This document shows positions 9,501 to 18,038 of a DNA stretch of 53,581 nucleotides, piece after piece; the first letter of the stretch is position 1, and every line of letters starts with the position of its first letter. The DNA is from Veillonella sp. CHU740 (GTDB lineage: Bacteria > Bacillota > Negativicutes > Veillonellales > Veillonellaceae): the NCBI RefSeq assembly GCF_003992055.1, contig NZ_RQVD01000014.1, positions 1 to 53,581 of the forward strand, given 5' to 3'. A model generated the notes under the pieces. The model saw only the letters and a program-made list of their open reading frames with translations. It had not been told where the DNA came from and did not search any database. The position numbers and the translations under genes were made by a program.

Positions 9501-10319
9501 TTACAGCATAAGAATATATGCCAACACTAATGGTGTCGCAAATAATACACTGTCGAATCGGTCCAATACACCACCATGACCTGGCAATACACTGCCAGAA
9601 TCTTTTTTATTGGCCAATCGTTTTAACTTCGATTCAAATAAGTCGCCTAGTGGAGCCATAATACCTACAATAATACCGATACCAGTACCTAATATGGTAG
9701 GTAATCCTAGACATATAGATCCAATCCAACCTGTAAGAAGACAACCGATAAATCCGCCGATAAATCCTTCTAAGGTTTTGTTAGGACTAATATCCGGCAC
9801 TATACGTCTAGAGCCCCATTTCTTGCCTACAAAATATGCAAATGTATCACTCGCCCATATAGATAATAAAAGCAACCAAATAACAGACTCTCCAAATGAA
9901 GACTGTTCTGCATAATATGTAGTATTCTTATATATTTCAGTATCACGAATCGCCATCAATGCCACGAAACCACTGGTCACATAGAGAATTCCACTCACCG
10001 TAGCACATATAGATTGTATACTTACTTTAGAATTACCAAATGTATAGAAAACTCCCAAACCTAATATAATTCCAATGGCAAAGAAAAATGCCAGTGCATA
10101 TTGGCCAAATAGTAATGATCCGCACACTAAAACTACATATATGAGCCCCCATATAGGTAAGACTTTAACTTTCATATGTCTACACAAAGACCCAAATTCT
10201 ACCCAACCTATGAATGCCAAAATAGACATCATCAAATTGAAGATAAACCCTCCATATGAAATGGCTATTGCCAATACTACAATACCTATCAAGGCTGTTA
10301 TAAGGCGAGTTTTTAACAT
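9501..10319 (-). CDS. cdsA: Phosphatidate cytidylyltransferase
   Basis: Integral membrane enzyme that makes CDP-diacylglycerol from CTP and phosphatidic acid, the precursor of most phospholipids. The 272 residues contain about seven to eight hydrophobic segments. The C-terminal CDS signature is clear: SPNKTLEGFIGGFIG, then GDLFESKLKRLANKKDSG, then LPGHGGVLDRFDSVLFA with the conserved Asp residues. GAGGAG precedes the start. The one-base gap to uppS implies co-transcription and probably coupling. Confidence 0.97.
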   Translation of the reverse strand: MLKTRLITALIGIVVLAIAISYGGFIFNLMMSILAFIGWVEFGSLCRHMKVKVLPIWGLIYVVLVCGSLLFGQYALAFFFAIGIILGLGVFYTFGNSKVSIQSICATVSGILYVTSGFVALMAIRDTEIYKNTTYYAEQSSFGESVIWLLLLSIWASDTFAYFVGKKWGSRRIVPDISPNKTLEGFIGGFIGCLLTGWIGSICLGLPTILGTGIGIIVGIMAPLGDLFESKLKRLANKKDSGSVLPGHGGVLDRFDSVLFATPLVLAYILML

Positions 10320-10320
10320 A

Positions 10321-11088
10321 TTATTTCTCCTCTTTTAAACCACCAAATCTACGCTCCCTTTGTTGGTATGCATAGATAGCTTCTTCCAACACTGCCGGGG
10401 TAAAGTCTGGCCAATGTAATGGGGTAAACCAAAATTCCGCATATGCCAACTGCCATAATAGAAAATTACTAATGCGTGCATCATTGCTTGGCCGAATTAA
10501 TAGGTCTACACGATCAAATTCTTGTGTATCTAAATAAGAAGAAATCAATACTTCATTAATATCATCTTCACTGAGTTTACCTTTAGCAATATCCTGAGTG
10601 ATACGCTTCATCGCTCTTGTGAGCTCATCTCTTCCCCCATAGTTAATAGCTAGTTGCAAGGTAATCCCTTTATTATTTGCAGTTAATGCTTCTGATTCAT
10701 GAATGATGTCTTGCAATTCAGAAGAAAGCTTTGAAATATCCCCAATAAATCGAATTCTAACTCCTTCGGCATGCATTCTCTTAACATTAGATAGTAAATA
10801 TTCTTTTATAAGTGCCATTAATAGGCTAACTTCTTCTTCTGGTCGCTTCCAGTTTTCAGTAGAAAACCCATATACCGTTAAGGCTTTTACCCCAAAGCCT
10901 TGTGCAGCTTTTACTATATCCTTAAGAACTTCAGCTCCTGCGCGATGGCCCATACTGCGCGGCATACCGCGTCGTTTTGCCCAACGCCCATTTCCATCCA
11001 TAATAATGGCAATATGATTAGGAATATTTGTAGGATCGATAGTCTGGGGCTCTTTATGTTTAGTTTTCTTCCATAAGTTTTTTAGCAT
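10321..11088 (-). CDS. uppS: Undecaprenyl diphosphate synthase (cis-prenyltransferase)
   Basis: Adds isopentenyl units in cis to farnesyl diphosphate to make the C55 lipid carrier for peptidoglycan and surface polysaccharides. Motifs: IAIIMDGNGRWAKRRG with the catalytic Asp, GHRAGAEVL, YGFSTENWKRP, and LIRPSNDARISNFLLWQLAYAEFWF. I chose the ATG at 11088 (MLKNLWKK, 255 residues) because GAGG precedes it at the right distance; an upstream in-frame start at 11130 would add 14 residues inside the preceding gene. The start overlaps the end of the small upstream ORF by 29 bases. Confidence 0.97.
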   Translation of the reverse strand: MLKNLWKKTKHKEPQTIDPTNIPNHIAIIMDGNGRWAKRRGMPRSMGHRAGAEVLKDIVKAAQGFGVKALTVYGFSTENWKRPEEEVSLLMALIKEYLLSNVKRMHAEGVRIRFIGDISKLSSELQDIIHESEALTANNKGITLQLAINYGGRDELTRAMKRITQDIAKGKLSEDDINEVLISSYLDTQEFDRVDLLIRPSNDARISNFLLWQLAYAEFWFTPLHWPDFTPAVLEEAIYAYQQRERRFGGLKEEK

Positions 11089-11332
11089 ACTGTACCTCAT
11101 TCGACCGCACCACATACGACTCTGCCACATGACTGGCTACCATAGGATGGAAGAGAACAATCTCCCATATACCATCCAATACTATGACTCGGCCTACATA
11201 ACATTCTTCGGAAGAAACGGAAAAGAATCGATTATAGTTCTTTTCTATTTTTGTAGTAAAAGGGATAGAGGCAGCCTGCAAAAGAGACTGTGCAAGCTGC
11301 CATGGAAATCCCAAAATTGATGTATGTTCCAT
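11060..11332 (-). CDS. Small conserved-position protein of unknown function between frr and uppS
   Basis: A 90-residue ORF that I do not recognise. Its ATG overlaps the frr stop codon (TAATG), and its 3' end overlaps the chosen uppS start by 29 bases, so it is tightly embedded in the block and likely translated by coupling. It has no clear Shine-Dalgarno of its own beyond an AAAGGA about 14 bases upstream. The sequence is mixed, with no signal peptide or membrane segment; the centre (CYVGRVIVLDGIWEIVLFH) looks like beta strands. The fit between neighbours argues that it is real; the function is unknown. Confidence 0.65.
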   Translation of the reverse strand: MEHTSILGFPWQLAQSLLQAASIPFTTKIEKNYNRFFSVSSEECYVGRVIVLDGIWEIVLFHPMVASHVAESYVVRSNEVQYAKKLMEEN

Positions 11333-11892
11333 TATACAGACATAACATCCTTTTCTTTTGTATCACGAAGTTCATCAATTACTTTGATTTTTTTGTCAGT
11401 CAATTTTTGAACTTGCTCTTGTCCATCTTTTGACACGTCTTCAGTAATTGTTTTCGCTTTTTCTTCTTTTTTAATTGCATCATTAGCATCACGACGAATA
11501 TTGCGGATTGCAACTTTTGCATCTTCTGCTTTTTTGCTTACTACTTTTACTAATTCTTTACGACGCTCTTCCGTTAATTGCGGAATTGCTAAGCGAATAG
11601 AATCACCATCATTATTAGGGTTTAATCCTAAATCAGATGTCAAAATTGCTTTTTCAATTGCACCAATCATAGTTTTATCCCATGGTGCAATTAAAATCAT
11701 ACGTGGATCTGGAGCAGATACATTAGCAACTTGATTAACAGGAGTCGGCGCTCCATAATAATCTACCATCACAGAATCCAACAAAGACGTATGAGCACGA
11801 CCTGTACGTACATTAGCAAATTCATGTTTTAAAGCTTCAATTGTTTTATCCATACGCGCTTCTTCGCGAGTAATAATCTCTTTAATTTCCAT
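11332..11892 (-). CDS. frr: Ribosome recycling factor
   Basis: Splits post-termination ribosomes with EF-G. The start chosen is the ATG at 11892 (MEIKEIITREEARM, 186 residues), with AAGGTGA five bases upstream; the GTG at 11901 lies in the ribosome binding site. Family motifs: VRTGRAHTSLLDSVMVDYYG, DPRMILIAPWDK, LNPNNDGDSIRLAIPQLTEERRKELVK, and the C-terminal helix. The length matches the usual 185. It lies 12 bases after pyrH. Confidence 0.98.
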   Translation of the reverse strand: MEIKEIITREEARMDKTIEALKHEFANVRTGRAHTSLLDSVMVDYYGAPTPVNQVANVSAPDPRMILIAPWDKTMIGAIEKAILTSDLGLNPNNDGDSIRLAIPQLTEERRKELVKVVSKKAEDAKVAIRNIRRDANDAIKKEEKAKTITEDVSKDGQEQVQKLTDKKIKVIDELRDTKEKDVMSV

Positions 11893-11904
11893 TAGTATCA
11901 CCTT

Positions 11905-12624
11905 TTATTTTACGATAGTACCGATAGCTTCTCCTTTAGCAGCACGTGTAATATTGCCAGGAATATCCATACTAAACACAACGATTGGAATGTTATTATC
12001 TTTACATAACGTAGTAGATGTAGAATCCATGACTTTCAACTCTTTACTAATCACATCCATATACGTTAATTCATCAAATTTCACTGCATTAGGGTTTGTT
12101 TTTGGATCAGAGTCATATACACCATCAGCAAACTTTTTCGCCATTAAAATTGCATCAGCTTCAATTTCTGCAGCCCGTAAAGCAGCTGTTGTATCTGTAG
12201 AGAAATACGGATTGCCTGTACCTGCAGCAAAGATCACAATACGACCTTTCTCTAAATGGCGAATAGCACGACGACGAATATATGGTTCAGCTACTTCTTG
12301 CATTTCAATCGCAGTTTGAACGCGTGTCGCTACACCTGCATTTTCAAGAGCGTCTTGTAATGCAATTGCATTCATTACTGTGGCAATCATCCCCATATAA
12401 TCTGCAGAAGCTCGGTCCATGCCTTTAGCACTGCCAGATAGGCCACGCCAAATATTACCACCACCTACAACGATTGCAATCTCAATACCACTTTCTTTGG
12501 AAAGTTCTGCAATTTCTTGTGCTAATGGTTCTACTACTTGTGGATTAATACCAAACCCTTGATCTCCTGCTAAAGCTTCACCACTTAGTTTTAATACGAT
12601 ACGTTTGAATTTACGTTCACTCAT
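11905..12624 (-). CDS. pyrH: Uridylate kinase
   Basis: Phosphorylates UMP to UDP; a hexameric amino-acid-kinase-fold enzyme. The 239 residues include [45 protein letters not shown], and [32 protein letters not shown] precedes the ATG. It lies between the tsf terminator (12664-12692) and frr, so it may be expressed both by read-through and from a nearby promoter that I could not place securely. Confidence 0.98.
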   Translation of the reverse strand: MSERKFKRIVLKLSGEALAGDQGFGINPQVVEPLAQEIAELSKESGIEIAIVVGGGNIWRGLSGSAKGMDRASADYMGMIATVMNAIALQDALENAGVATRVQTAIEMQEVAEPYIRRRAIRHLEKGRIVIFAAGTGNPYFSTDTTAALRAAEIEADAILMAKKFADGVYDSDPKTNPNAVKFDELTYMDVISKELKVMDSTSTTLCKDNNIPIVVFSMDIPGNITRAAKGEAIGTIVK

Positions 12625-12659
12625 GACCTTCTCCTTATGACGCGTCTAACAAATAATTC

Positions 12660-12692
12660 AAAAATAAGAGAACACTTGCGGTGTTCTCTTAT
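12660..12692 (-). terminator. Intrinsic terminator after tsf
   Basis: Arms ATAAGAGAACAC (12664-12675) and GTGTTCTCTTAT (12681-12692) pair perfectly, and the minus strand continues with TTTTTGAATT. It separates rpsB-tsf from pyrH onward, at least partially. Confidence 0.8.
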
Positions 12693-12700
12693 CTCCGTAC

Positions 12701-13384
12701 TTATTTACCTACAGTAGCCATAACTTCTGCAACGAAATCATCTTGTTTCTTTTCGATACCTTCGCCTAAAGCATAGCGAACATAACGACGTACGTTAATG
12801 TTTTCACCGATTTTAGCGATTGCTTCATTAATCATAGCTTGTACAGTTTTTTCACCGTCTTTAATGAAAACTTGTTCTAATAGGCAGTTTTCTTTATAGA
12901 ATTTTTCAACGCGACCAGCCACCATTTTTTCAAGAACTGCTTCTGGTTTTGGTTTACGGCCAGCTTTTACATCTTCTTCAGCTTCTACTTTAGCTTGTTC
13001 CATCAATACTGTTTTTTCGTGTTCGATTACGTCAGCTGGAACGTCTTCACGTTTTAAGTATGTTGGATTAGCAGCTGCGATTTGCATAGCAACATCTTTG
13101 CAAAGAGCTTGGAAATCATCAGTTTTAGCAACGAAGTCTGTTTCACAGTTAACTTCTACTAATACACCGATACGTCCGCCACCATGAATGTAAGATGCAA
13201 CAACACCTTCTGCTGCAATACGGCCAGCTTTCTTAGCTGCCGCTGCCAAACCTTTTTCACGAAGGAAGTCTACTGCTTTTTGGATATCGCCATCAACTTC
13301 TACCAATGCTTTTTTAGCATCCATCATACCTGCGCCAGTCATGTCGCGTAATTCTTTTACTAAAGCTGCTGTAATTTGAGCCAT
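12701..13384 (-). CDS. tsf: Translation elongation factor Ts (short form)
   Basis: Nucleotide exchange factor for EF-Tu. The N-terminal UBA-like domain is clear ([20 protein letters not shown]) and is followed by [20 protein letters not shown], the EF-Tu-contacting [15 protein letters not shown], and FLxxxxx-type core sequence. At 227 residues it is shorter than E. coli EF-Ts (283), consistent with the compact form seen in several phyla. GGAGGA precedes the ATG. It lies 122 bases after rpsB, and a 12-bp hairpin occupies the gap. Confidence 0.98.
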   Translation of the reverse strand: MAQITAALVKELRDMTGAGMMDAKKALVEVDGDIQKAVDFLREKGLAAAAKKAGRIAAEGVVASYIHGGGRIGVLVEVNCETDFVAKTDDFQALCKDVAMQIAAANPTYLKREDVPADVIEHEKTVLMEQAKVEAEEDVKAGRKPKPEAVLEKMVAGRVEKFYKENCLLEQVFIKDGEKTVQAMINEAIAKIGENINVRRYVRYALGEGIEKKQDDFVAEVMATVGK

Positions 13385-13405
13385 GATTTTTCCTCCTACA
13401 GATAA

Positions 13406-13433
13406 TTAAGGTAAGACCTTAGTCTTACCTTAA
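13406..13433 (-). terminator. Hairpin between rpsB and tsf
   Basis: Arms TTAAGGTAAGAC and GTCTTACCTTAA pair perfectly around a 4-base loop. The following minus-strand sequence (TTATCTG) is only weakly T-rich, so this is more likely an attenuating or stabilising structure than a full terminator. Confidence 0.45.
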
Positions 13434-13506
13434 TTTTACACCGTTATTACTTATTTATCAATTAAGACTATGTCTATATATATTGTTAAATAATGATCTA
13501 AGACAA

Positions 13507-14232
13507 TTAAGCTTCTTCAGAAGCGCTTTCTGTACCGAATGCGTCTTGTTCACCTTGGCGACCTTCTAATACAGCGTCAGCCATTTTACCAGCTAATAAT
13601 TTAACTGCACGAATTGCATCATCATTTGCTGGGATTGGGAAATCAACTTCGTCAGGATCACAGTTAGTATCTACTGTTGCAACAACAGGAATACCTAATT
13701 TTTTAGCTTCTGCGATAGCAATTTTTTCTTTTTTAGGGTCAACTACGAAAAGGGCACCTGGCATGTTAGGCATATCTTTGATACCACCAAGATATTTTTC
13801 TAATTTTTCCCATTCATGACGAAGACGAATTACTTCTTTTTTAGGTAGAACTTCGAAAGTTCCATCTTCAGCCATTTTTTCCAATTGTTTTAAACGTTTA
13901 ATACGAGCTTCGATAGTTTTGAAGTTAGTCAACATACCGCCCAACCAACGTTCGTTAACGAAGAACATATTAGCACGAAGAGCTTCTTCTTTAATAGCTT
14001 CTTGAGCTTGTTTTTTAGTACCTACGAAAAGGATTGTTTTACCTTCTTGAGCTACACTGCGTAAGAAGTCATATGCTTCTTCAACTTTTTTCACAGTTTT
14101 TTGTAAGTCAATGATATAAATACCATTGCGCTCAGTGAAGATGAATTTAGCCATTTTAGGATTCCATCTTCTTGTTTGATGTCCGAAATGAACACCTGCT
14201 TCTAATAATTGTTTTAATGATACTACTGCCAT
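13507..14232 (-). CDS. rpsB: 30S ribosomal protein S2
   Basis: Small-subunit ribosomal protein. The ATG at 14232 ([27 protein letters not shown]) is the start: GGAGGTG lies just upstream and homologues begin here. The in-frame ATG at 14328 would add 32 unrelated residues. The 241 residues include [43 protein letters not shown], and [15 protein letters not shown]. It is the first gene of the rpsB-tsf unit, behind a promoter at 14337-14366. Confidence 0.98.
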   Translation of the reverse strand: MAVVSLKQLLEAGVHFGHQTRRWNPKMAKFIFTERNGIYIIDLQKTVKKVEEAYDFLRSVAQEGKTILFVGTKKQAQEAIKEEALRANMFFVNERWLGGMLTNFKTIEARIKRLKQLEKMAEDGTFEVLPKKEVIRLRHEWEKLEKYLGGIKDMPNMPGALFVVDPKKEKIAIAEAKKLGIPVVATVDTNCDPDEVDFPIPANDDAIRAVKLLAGKMADAVLEGRQGEQDAFGTESASEEA

Positions 14233-14326
14233 CTTGGCACCTCCTGTTAAAAAACCTCCGCAACTCTCATCCCTCAGCAAACGCGAAATTGCGCACAGAA
14301 CTGTTAGTCTAGTTGCGTGTGTATTC
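14233..14326 (-). promoter_or_regulatory. Structured rpsB leader, possible S2 autoregulatory site
   Basis: The roughly 95-base untranslated leader contains CGCAACT (minus strand of 14311-14317) able to pair with AGTTGCG (minus strand of 14259-14265). An inner CGC/GCG hairpin is also possible, and GGTTTTTT lies before the GGAGG of rpsB. Ribosomal protein leaders often bind their own protein. I infer this possibility from structure and position only. Confidence 0.4.
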
Positions 14327-14336
14327 ATACTTGGTT

Positions 14337-14366
14337 AGTATAGCATAAAATGTGGGGTGAAAGCAA
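14337..14366 (-). promoter_or_regulatory. rpsB promoter
   Basis: On the minus strand: TTGCTT (14361-14366), an 18-base spacer, then TATACT (14337-14342) preceded by TGC, an extended -10. The spacer contains CACCCCACATTTTA. Nearly the same promoter recurs at 20174-20203. Confidence 0.7.
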
Positions 14367-14411
14367 GTATAGAATACCTAATCTAAAAACTTAGATTAGG
14401 TATTCTATACT
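14366..14411. repeat. Perfect 21-bp inverted repeat upstream of the rpsB promoter
   Basis: Arms 14366-14386 and 14391-14411 (core TAGAATACCTAATCTAA) are perfect complements with a 4-base loop. No T-run follows on the minus strand. It touches the rpsB -35 box and lies 45 bases beyond the small exported-protein gene, so it may terminate that gene, act as an operator, or be a mobile palindrome. Confidence 0.7.
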
Positions 14412-14455
14412 CGTGTTCCATGAAGTTTAAGAACATAGGAATGCATCCCTTAGTA

Positions 14456-14773
14456 TTATTCTGCAATTTGTACTGGCACAACAGCAGTTGATTGTTTTGT
14501 GATTACATTGCCTACTCGTTTCGGTACCACATTGTTTTCTTGTGCTCGGTACACTGATTGATTCGCTTGCACCGGTACAACCGTCGTTGTGTGTTTAAAC
14601 TCTGTATTGCCTATGCGTTTGGGTACTACTGTATCACTTTGTGCTGCTTGTGCAGATGCTTTCACAGTGGATTCTAATCCTGTGTGTTGTACGCGAGTTT
14701 GAGACCAAACGGCCCCCATTACGCTAGATGTACTAATAATTGCCACTAATATTGCCATAATAAATTGTTTCAT
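14456..14773 (-). CDS. Small exported protein with two VVPKR repeats, function unknown
   Basis: The ATG at 14773 is preceded by AAGGAGAATACA, so the product is 105 residues. It begins with a signal peptide (KQFIMAILVAIISTSSVMGA). The mature part has two tandem units of about 27 residues, VVPKRIGNTEFKHTTTVVPV and VVPKRVGNVITKQSTAVVPV. I do not recognise the family. It is probably periplasmic or surface-associated, since this is a diderm organism. The 21-bp inverted repeat follows it. Larger upstream starts (to 14899) lack a ribosome binding site and would destroy the signal peptide. Confidence 0.75.
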   Translation of the reverse strand: MKQFIMAILVAIISTSSVMGAVWSQTRVQHTGLESTVKASAQAAQSDTVVPKRIGNTEFKHTTTVVPVQANQSVYRAQENNVVPKRVGNVITKQSTAVVPVQIAE

Positions 14774-15163
14774 TGTATTCTCCTTGTATAACTTATATAT
14801 CTTAATTCTATCGCTCAATCTATATCTATATCCTTCGATATGCTTATATGGTAACATACCTCTAATGATACTACAAGGGAATTTACAAACTATAATCATT
14901 CTTTTTTACGATAGACATGTTGCAATTATGATATAGTTCTATGCTCCTTAGAAATAATAATTCAGTTTAGCAAATTTCATTATAAGAGTTTCCATTGTTT
15001 CATCATACACCTCATACAGCCACTCTCCTCAAATCTTACTCTCATGTATACACACTAGTTTCATTACACAAAAACATAATAACTTCAAGCATAAGAATAC
15101 TCTAGCTTATACGCAAAATGCATATCTCTTCTATACAAAGTAACCATTATAATCCCTAAATAA
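14774..15163. other. AT-rich intergenic region, no gene seen
   Basis: About 390 bases between the small exported-protein start and the Rpn terminator. It contains short ORF fragments only, with no ribosome binding sites or recognisable RNA. The promoter of the 14773 gene should lie here, but no convincing -35/-10 pair stood out. Confidence 0.5.
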
Positions 15164-15191
15164 AAAAGTTGACCTAATGCGATCAACTTTT
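15160..15191 (-). terminator. Intrinsic terminator of the Rpn-family gene
   Basis: Arms AAAAGTTGA (15164-15172) and TCAACTTTT (15183-15191), with a T-run on the minus strand (CTTTTTTATTT). Confidence 0.75.
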
Positions 15192-15265
15192 CCTAAATTG
15201 TAGATTAGATATACACGTATTAACCATATATATAATGCAATAATATTCTAGCCCCTTTCTTTCAC

Positions 15266-16102
15266 TTAATCTCCATATGACTTCTCAATACTCTTAATCT
15301 CTTCAACAGTAAGTTCAGTCAATGAAACAATCATATCCATGGGCAGTTGTTGTTTAAGCATCCTTAGAACTATCTCTGTTTTTACTATTAAGCTACCTTC
15401 TTTTATCCCTTCTTTTATTCCTTCTTGTCTACCGGCTTCTTTTCCTTGATCCCAATAATTATAATGTTCCATCATAATCATTTTATATTCCTCCCTCCAA
15501 AGTTTAGAATGTTTAACTTCATCTACAGCTTTATCAATATCCTTTAATAATGAGTCCGTTGCACTATGACCATCTATATACTCTAAAAATCGTTGCAGCG
15601 ATTTTGGTATACCTTCATTATTTCCTTTTGTACTTAGAAACAGCTTTGTAGCCCCATCCTTTAGTTCTATACTATTATTTTCGACACAAATATTTCTAAA
15701 TGTATACTTTGATAGTCCACCCATAAACAAAGGAAATGTACATATAAATATGATATATGTATCATTTAAATTCACATACCTCTCACCTTTTTGTAGATGA
15801 TACATATCTAACACACTCTGATAAAACCTAGTTCGTTTAACTAGTTCTTCCATATTTCTACTAGTTTGCATTTCAATATTAAAAACGGTCCCTTTCGTAT
15901 CTTTGACATACACATCAAGACGAACACTTTTTGTATCTAACCGAATATCTAGCGTTTTTTCCTCTTGAATATACACAATATCTCTTATCGAAATGTTTAA
16001 CAAACGCTCTAATACTCTTTTACATATATCTTTCTTTAACATAACTTTTTGAAAGATAAAATTATCTTGAAATGTAAGTTCTTCAAAGGGTTTGATATAC
16101 AT
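15266..16102 (-). CDS. Rpn-family recombination-promoting nuclease/putative transposase (PD-(D/E)XK)
   Basis: A 278-residue protein of the PDDEXK_2 / Rpn group, DNA nucleases linked to recA-independent recombination. The N-terminus shows TFQDNFIFQKVMLKK. The nuclease core is at about 50-80, with RLDVYVKDTKGTVFNIEMQ supplying Asp, Glu and Gln of the D...ExQ motif, followed by RTRFYQSVLDMYHLQKGERY. The C-terminal part has the family's charged repeat GRQEGIKEGIKEGS and a helical tail. The ribosome binding site is weak. It stands alone between thiC and its own terminator. Such genes are often spread by transfer. Confidence 0.88.
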   Translation of the reverse strand: MYIKPFEELTFQDNFIFQKVMLKKDICKRVLERLLNISIRDIVYIQEEKTLDIRLDTKSVRLDVYVKDTKGTVFNIEMQTSRNMEELVKRTRFYQSVLDMYHLQKGERYVNLNDTYIIFICTFPLFMGGLSKYTFRNICVENNSIELKDGATKLFLSTKGNNEGIPKSLQRFLEYIDGHSATDSLLKDIDKAVDEVKHSKLWREEYKMIMMEHYNYWDQGKEAGRQEGIKEGIKEGSLIVKTEIVLRMLKQQLPMDMIVSLTELTVEEIKSIEKSYGD

Positions 16103-16242
16103 AAGATATACCAGCTTTCTCTGTTAATAAAATTATAACAAAACACTATAAAATAGAGCAATACTTTAAAACTATCTATTTAATTATTCGATATTGTGCG
16201 CTAAACTCCTATAAAACACTCTTAACAGTCAATAGTTCCTAA

Positions 16243-16284
16243 CAAAGCAAAAACAGCCACCCCATCTACGGAGTTGGCTGTTTT
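16243..16284 (-). terminator. Intrinsic terminator of thiC
   Basis: Arms AAAACAGCCA (16250-16259) and TGGCTGTTTT (16275-16284); on the minus strand TTTTTGCTTTG follows. It lies just beyond the thiC stop. Confidence 0.8.
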
Positions 16285-16293
16285 ACTTCTCAT

Positions 16294-17598
16294 TTATAAT
16301 ATATCGATTTTCTCTCCCTCTAAGGCTTTATTGATACTCCGTACGGCACAGAATTTTCCACACATACTGCAAGCTTCTTTGTGTCCTTCTTCTGGAGCAC
16401 GGCTTTCACGAATGCGACGTGCTTTTTCTGGGTCTAATGCCACTGCATATTGCGCTTCCCAATCAAGTTTTTGACGTGCTTCCGCCATGCGATCATCACG
16501 TTCTCTCGCATTCGGAATCCCTTTAGCAATATCTGCTGCATGAGCTGCGATTTTGAAAGCCATAATTCCTTCTTTTACATCGTTTTCATCAGGCAAAGCC
16601 AAATGTTCTGCTGGTGTCACATAACAGAGGAACGCAGCTCCATGCATAGCTGCCACAGCACCACCGATGGCTGCTGTAATATGGTCGTAACCAGGTGCAA
16701 TGTCTGTCACTAATGGTCCTAGTACATAAAATGGAGCTCCATCACAAATAGTTTGTTGTACTTCCATATTGGCTTGTACCTGATTTAATGGTACGTGGCC
16801 TGGACCTTCCACCAACACTTGTACACCACGTTCACGAGCCCGTTTTGTTAACTCCCCAAGACGAACAAGCTCTTCGATTTGGCAGATATCTGTAGCATCC
16901 GCTAAACAACCTGGACGGCATGCATCTCCAAGGGAAATAGTCATATCATATTCAGCACAGATTTCTAAGATTTCATCGTAGTATTCATAGAATGGGTTTT
17001 CTTGTCCTGTCATAGACATCCAAGCAAATACTAAACTGCCACCACGGCTGACGATATTTAATTTACGTTTATGACGTTTAATCTGTTCCACTGTGTGCTG
17101 CGTAATCCCACAGTGTAATGTGACAAAGTCTACCCCATCTTCTGCATGCAGGCGAATCGTAGAAATAAAATCTTTTGCTGTCAATTCGCCTAAATCTTTT
17201 TGATGGTGAATGACACTATCGTAAATAGGAACTGTGCCAATCATAACAGGACATTCTTTCGTCAACAATCGACGGAATACACGTGTATCACCATGAGTAG
17301 ATAAATCCATAATAGATTCAGCCCCTAAGGCTACTGCATGATTCACTTTTTTCATTTCTTCTTCGTAATCTGTGCAGTCTTTTGATGTACCTAAATTGAC
17401 ATTAATTTTTGTACGTAAAGCTTGTCCTATACCCTCAGGTTGTAAAGAAGTATGGTGTTTATTACATGGTATTGTAACATGTCCCTTTGCCACCAAATCC
17501 CGTAACACTTCAACATCCATGCTTTCTTTTTTTGCCACTACTTTCATTGCATCGGTGATAATTCCTTTTTGGGCTGCTTGCATTTGTGTGTAAAACAT
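16294..17598 (-). CDS. thiC: Phosphomethylpyrimidine synthase (short form)
   Basis: Radical-SAM-type enzyme that rearranges AIR into HMP phosphate for thiamine. The 434 residues are the short anaerobe-type ThiC, without the N-terminal domain of the 600-residue enzymes. Motifs: [74 protein letters not shown], and the C-terminal cluster motif [14 protein letters not shown] riboswitch lies immediately upstream. The ribosome binding site (AAAGGAGCC) is one arm of a 10-bp hairpin (AGGCTCCTTT / AAAGGAGCCT, 17601-17626), which may limit initiation. Degenerate fragments of this gene occur at 19804 and 21904. Confidence 0.97.
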   Translation of the reverse strand: MFYTQMQAAQKGIITDAMKVVAKKESMDVEVLRDLVAKGHVTIPCNKHHTSLQPEGIGQALRTKINVNLGTSKDCTDYEEEMKKVNHAVALGAESIMDLSTHGDTRVFRRLLTKECPVMIGTVPIYDSVIHHQKDLGELTAKDFISTIRLHAEDGVDFVTLHCGITQHTVEQIKRHKRKLNIVSRGGSLVFAWMSMTGQENPFYEYYDEILEICAEYDMTISLGDACRPGCLADATDICQIEELVRLGELTKRARERGVQVLVEGPGHVPLNQVQANMEVQQTICDGAPFYVLGPLVTDIAPGYDHITAAIGGAVAAMHGAAFLCYVTPAEHLALPDENDVKEGIMAFKIAAHAADIAKGIPNARERDDRMAEARQKLDWEAQYAVALDPEKARRIRESRAPEEGHKEACSMCGKFCAVRSINKALEGEKIDIL

Positions 17599-17640
17599 AA
17601 AGGCTCCTTTCTCTACAAAGGAGCCTATCGGTATTTTATA

Positions 17641-17780
17641 AGAAAAAGGGTATCGATAGATATATCGATACCCACATAGCTGTCTGCGTGCTTCCTACGC
17701 GGGCATGATCCCGATCAGGTCAAAAGGTCAGGTACTTATAGCCCTTTCTCAGCCTATCCCATAGGCTCCCTTGCAATCCT
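17641..17780 (-). ncRNA. TPP riboswitch (THI element) with intrinsic terminator, controlling thiC
   Basis: On the minus strand the aptamer has GGGAGCC, the CTGAGA motif, and ACCTGATCGGGATCATGCC followed by GCGTAGGAAGC, the conserved THI-box core that binds thiamine pyrophosphate. An 11-bp stem, GGGTATCGATA / TATCGATACCC (17648-17658, 17663-17673), followed by TTTTTCTT is the expression platform. TPP binding should favour termination before thiC. An extended -10 (TGCTATACT, 17800-17808) lies just upstream. Confidence 0.95.
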
Positions 17781-17799
17781 AAAATATTTATTCGCTTAT

Positions 17800-17808
17800 A
17801 GTATAGCA
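17800..17808 (-). promoter_or_regulatory. Extended -10 promoter of the thiC riboswitch transcript
   Basis: The minus strand reads TGCTATACT about 25 bases before the aptamer. The -35 position is poor (TATAAA), as expected for an extended -10 promoter. The same block is kept in front of the second riboswitch copy (20122-20130), but not the third. Confidence 0.55.
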
Positions 17809-18038
17809 TGAAATGGTGGACTTTTATAGTAAATCGTTGTATTTTATTTTCAAAGTGGTATAAACTAGCATTCTATGTTTATTCCCCTTTATATGAATAA
17901 ATGACTATCTACCTTAATAAATCTACACTTTTTTTATTTTTGAACCCTAACAACTGTGCTTATTCATCATTAGTACAAAGGATACCAATCCACTATTCTA
18001 ACTAACCAAGTCCAACGAGCACACTTTCGTGTTAAACA

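Noticed and set aside
13507-14328. Extended N-terminus of S2 from the ATG at 14328
   Set aside because: The extra 32 residues do not resemble S2, and the ATG at 14232 has a near-perfect ribosome binding site.
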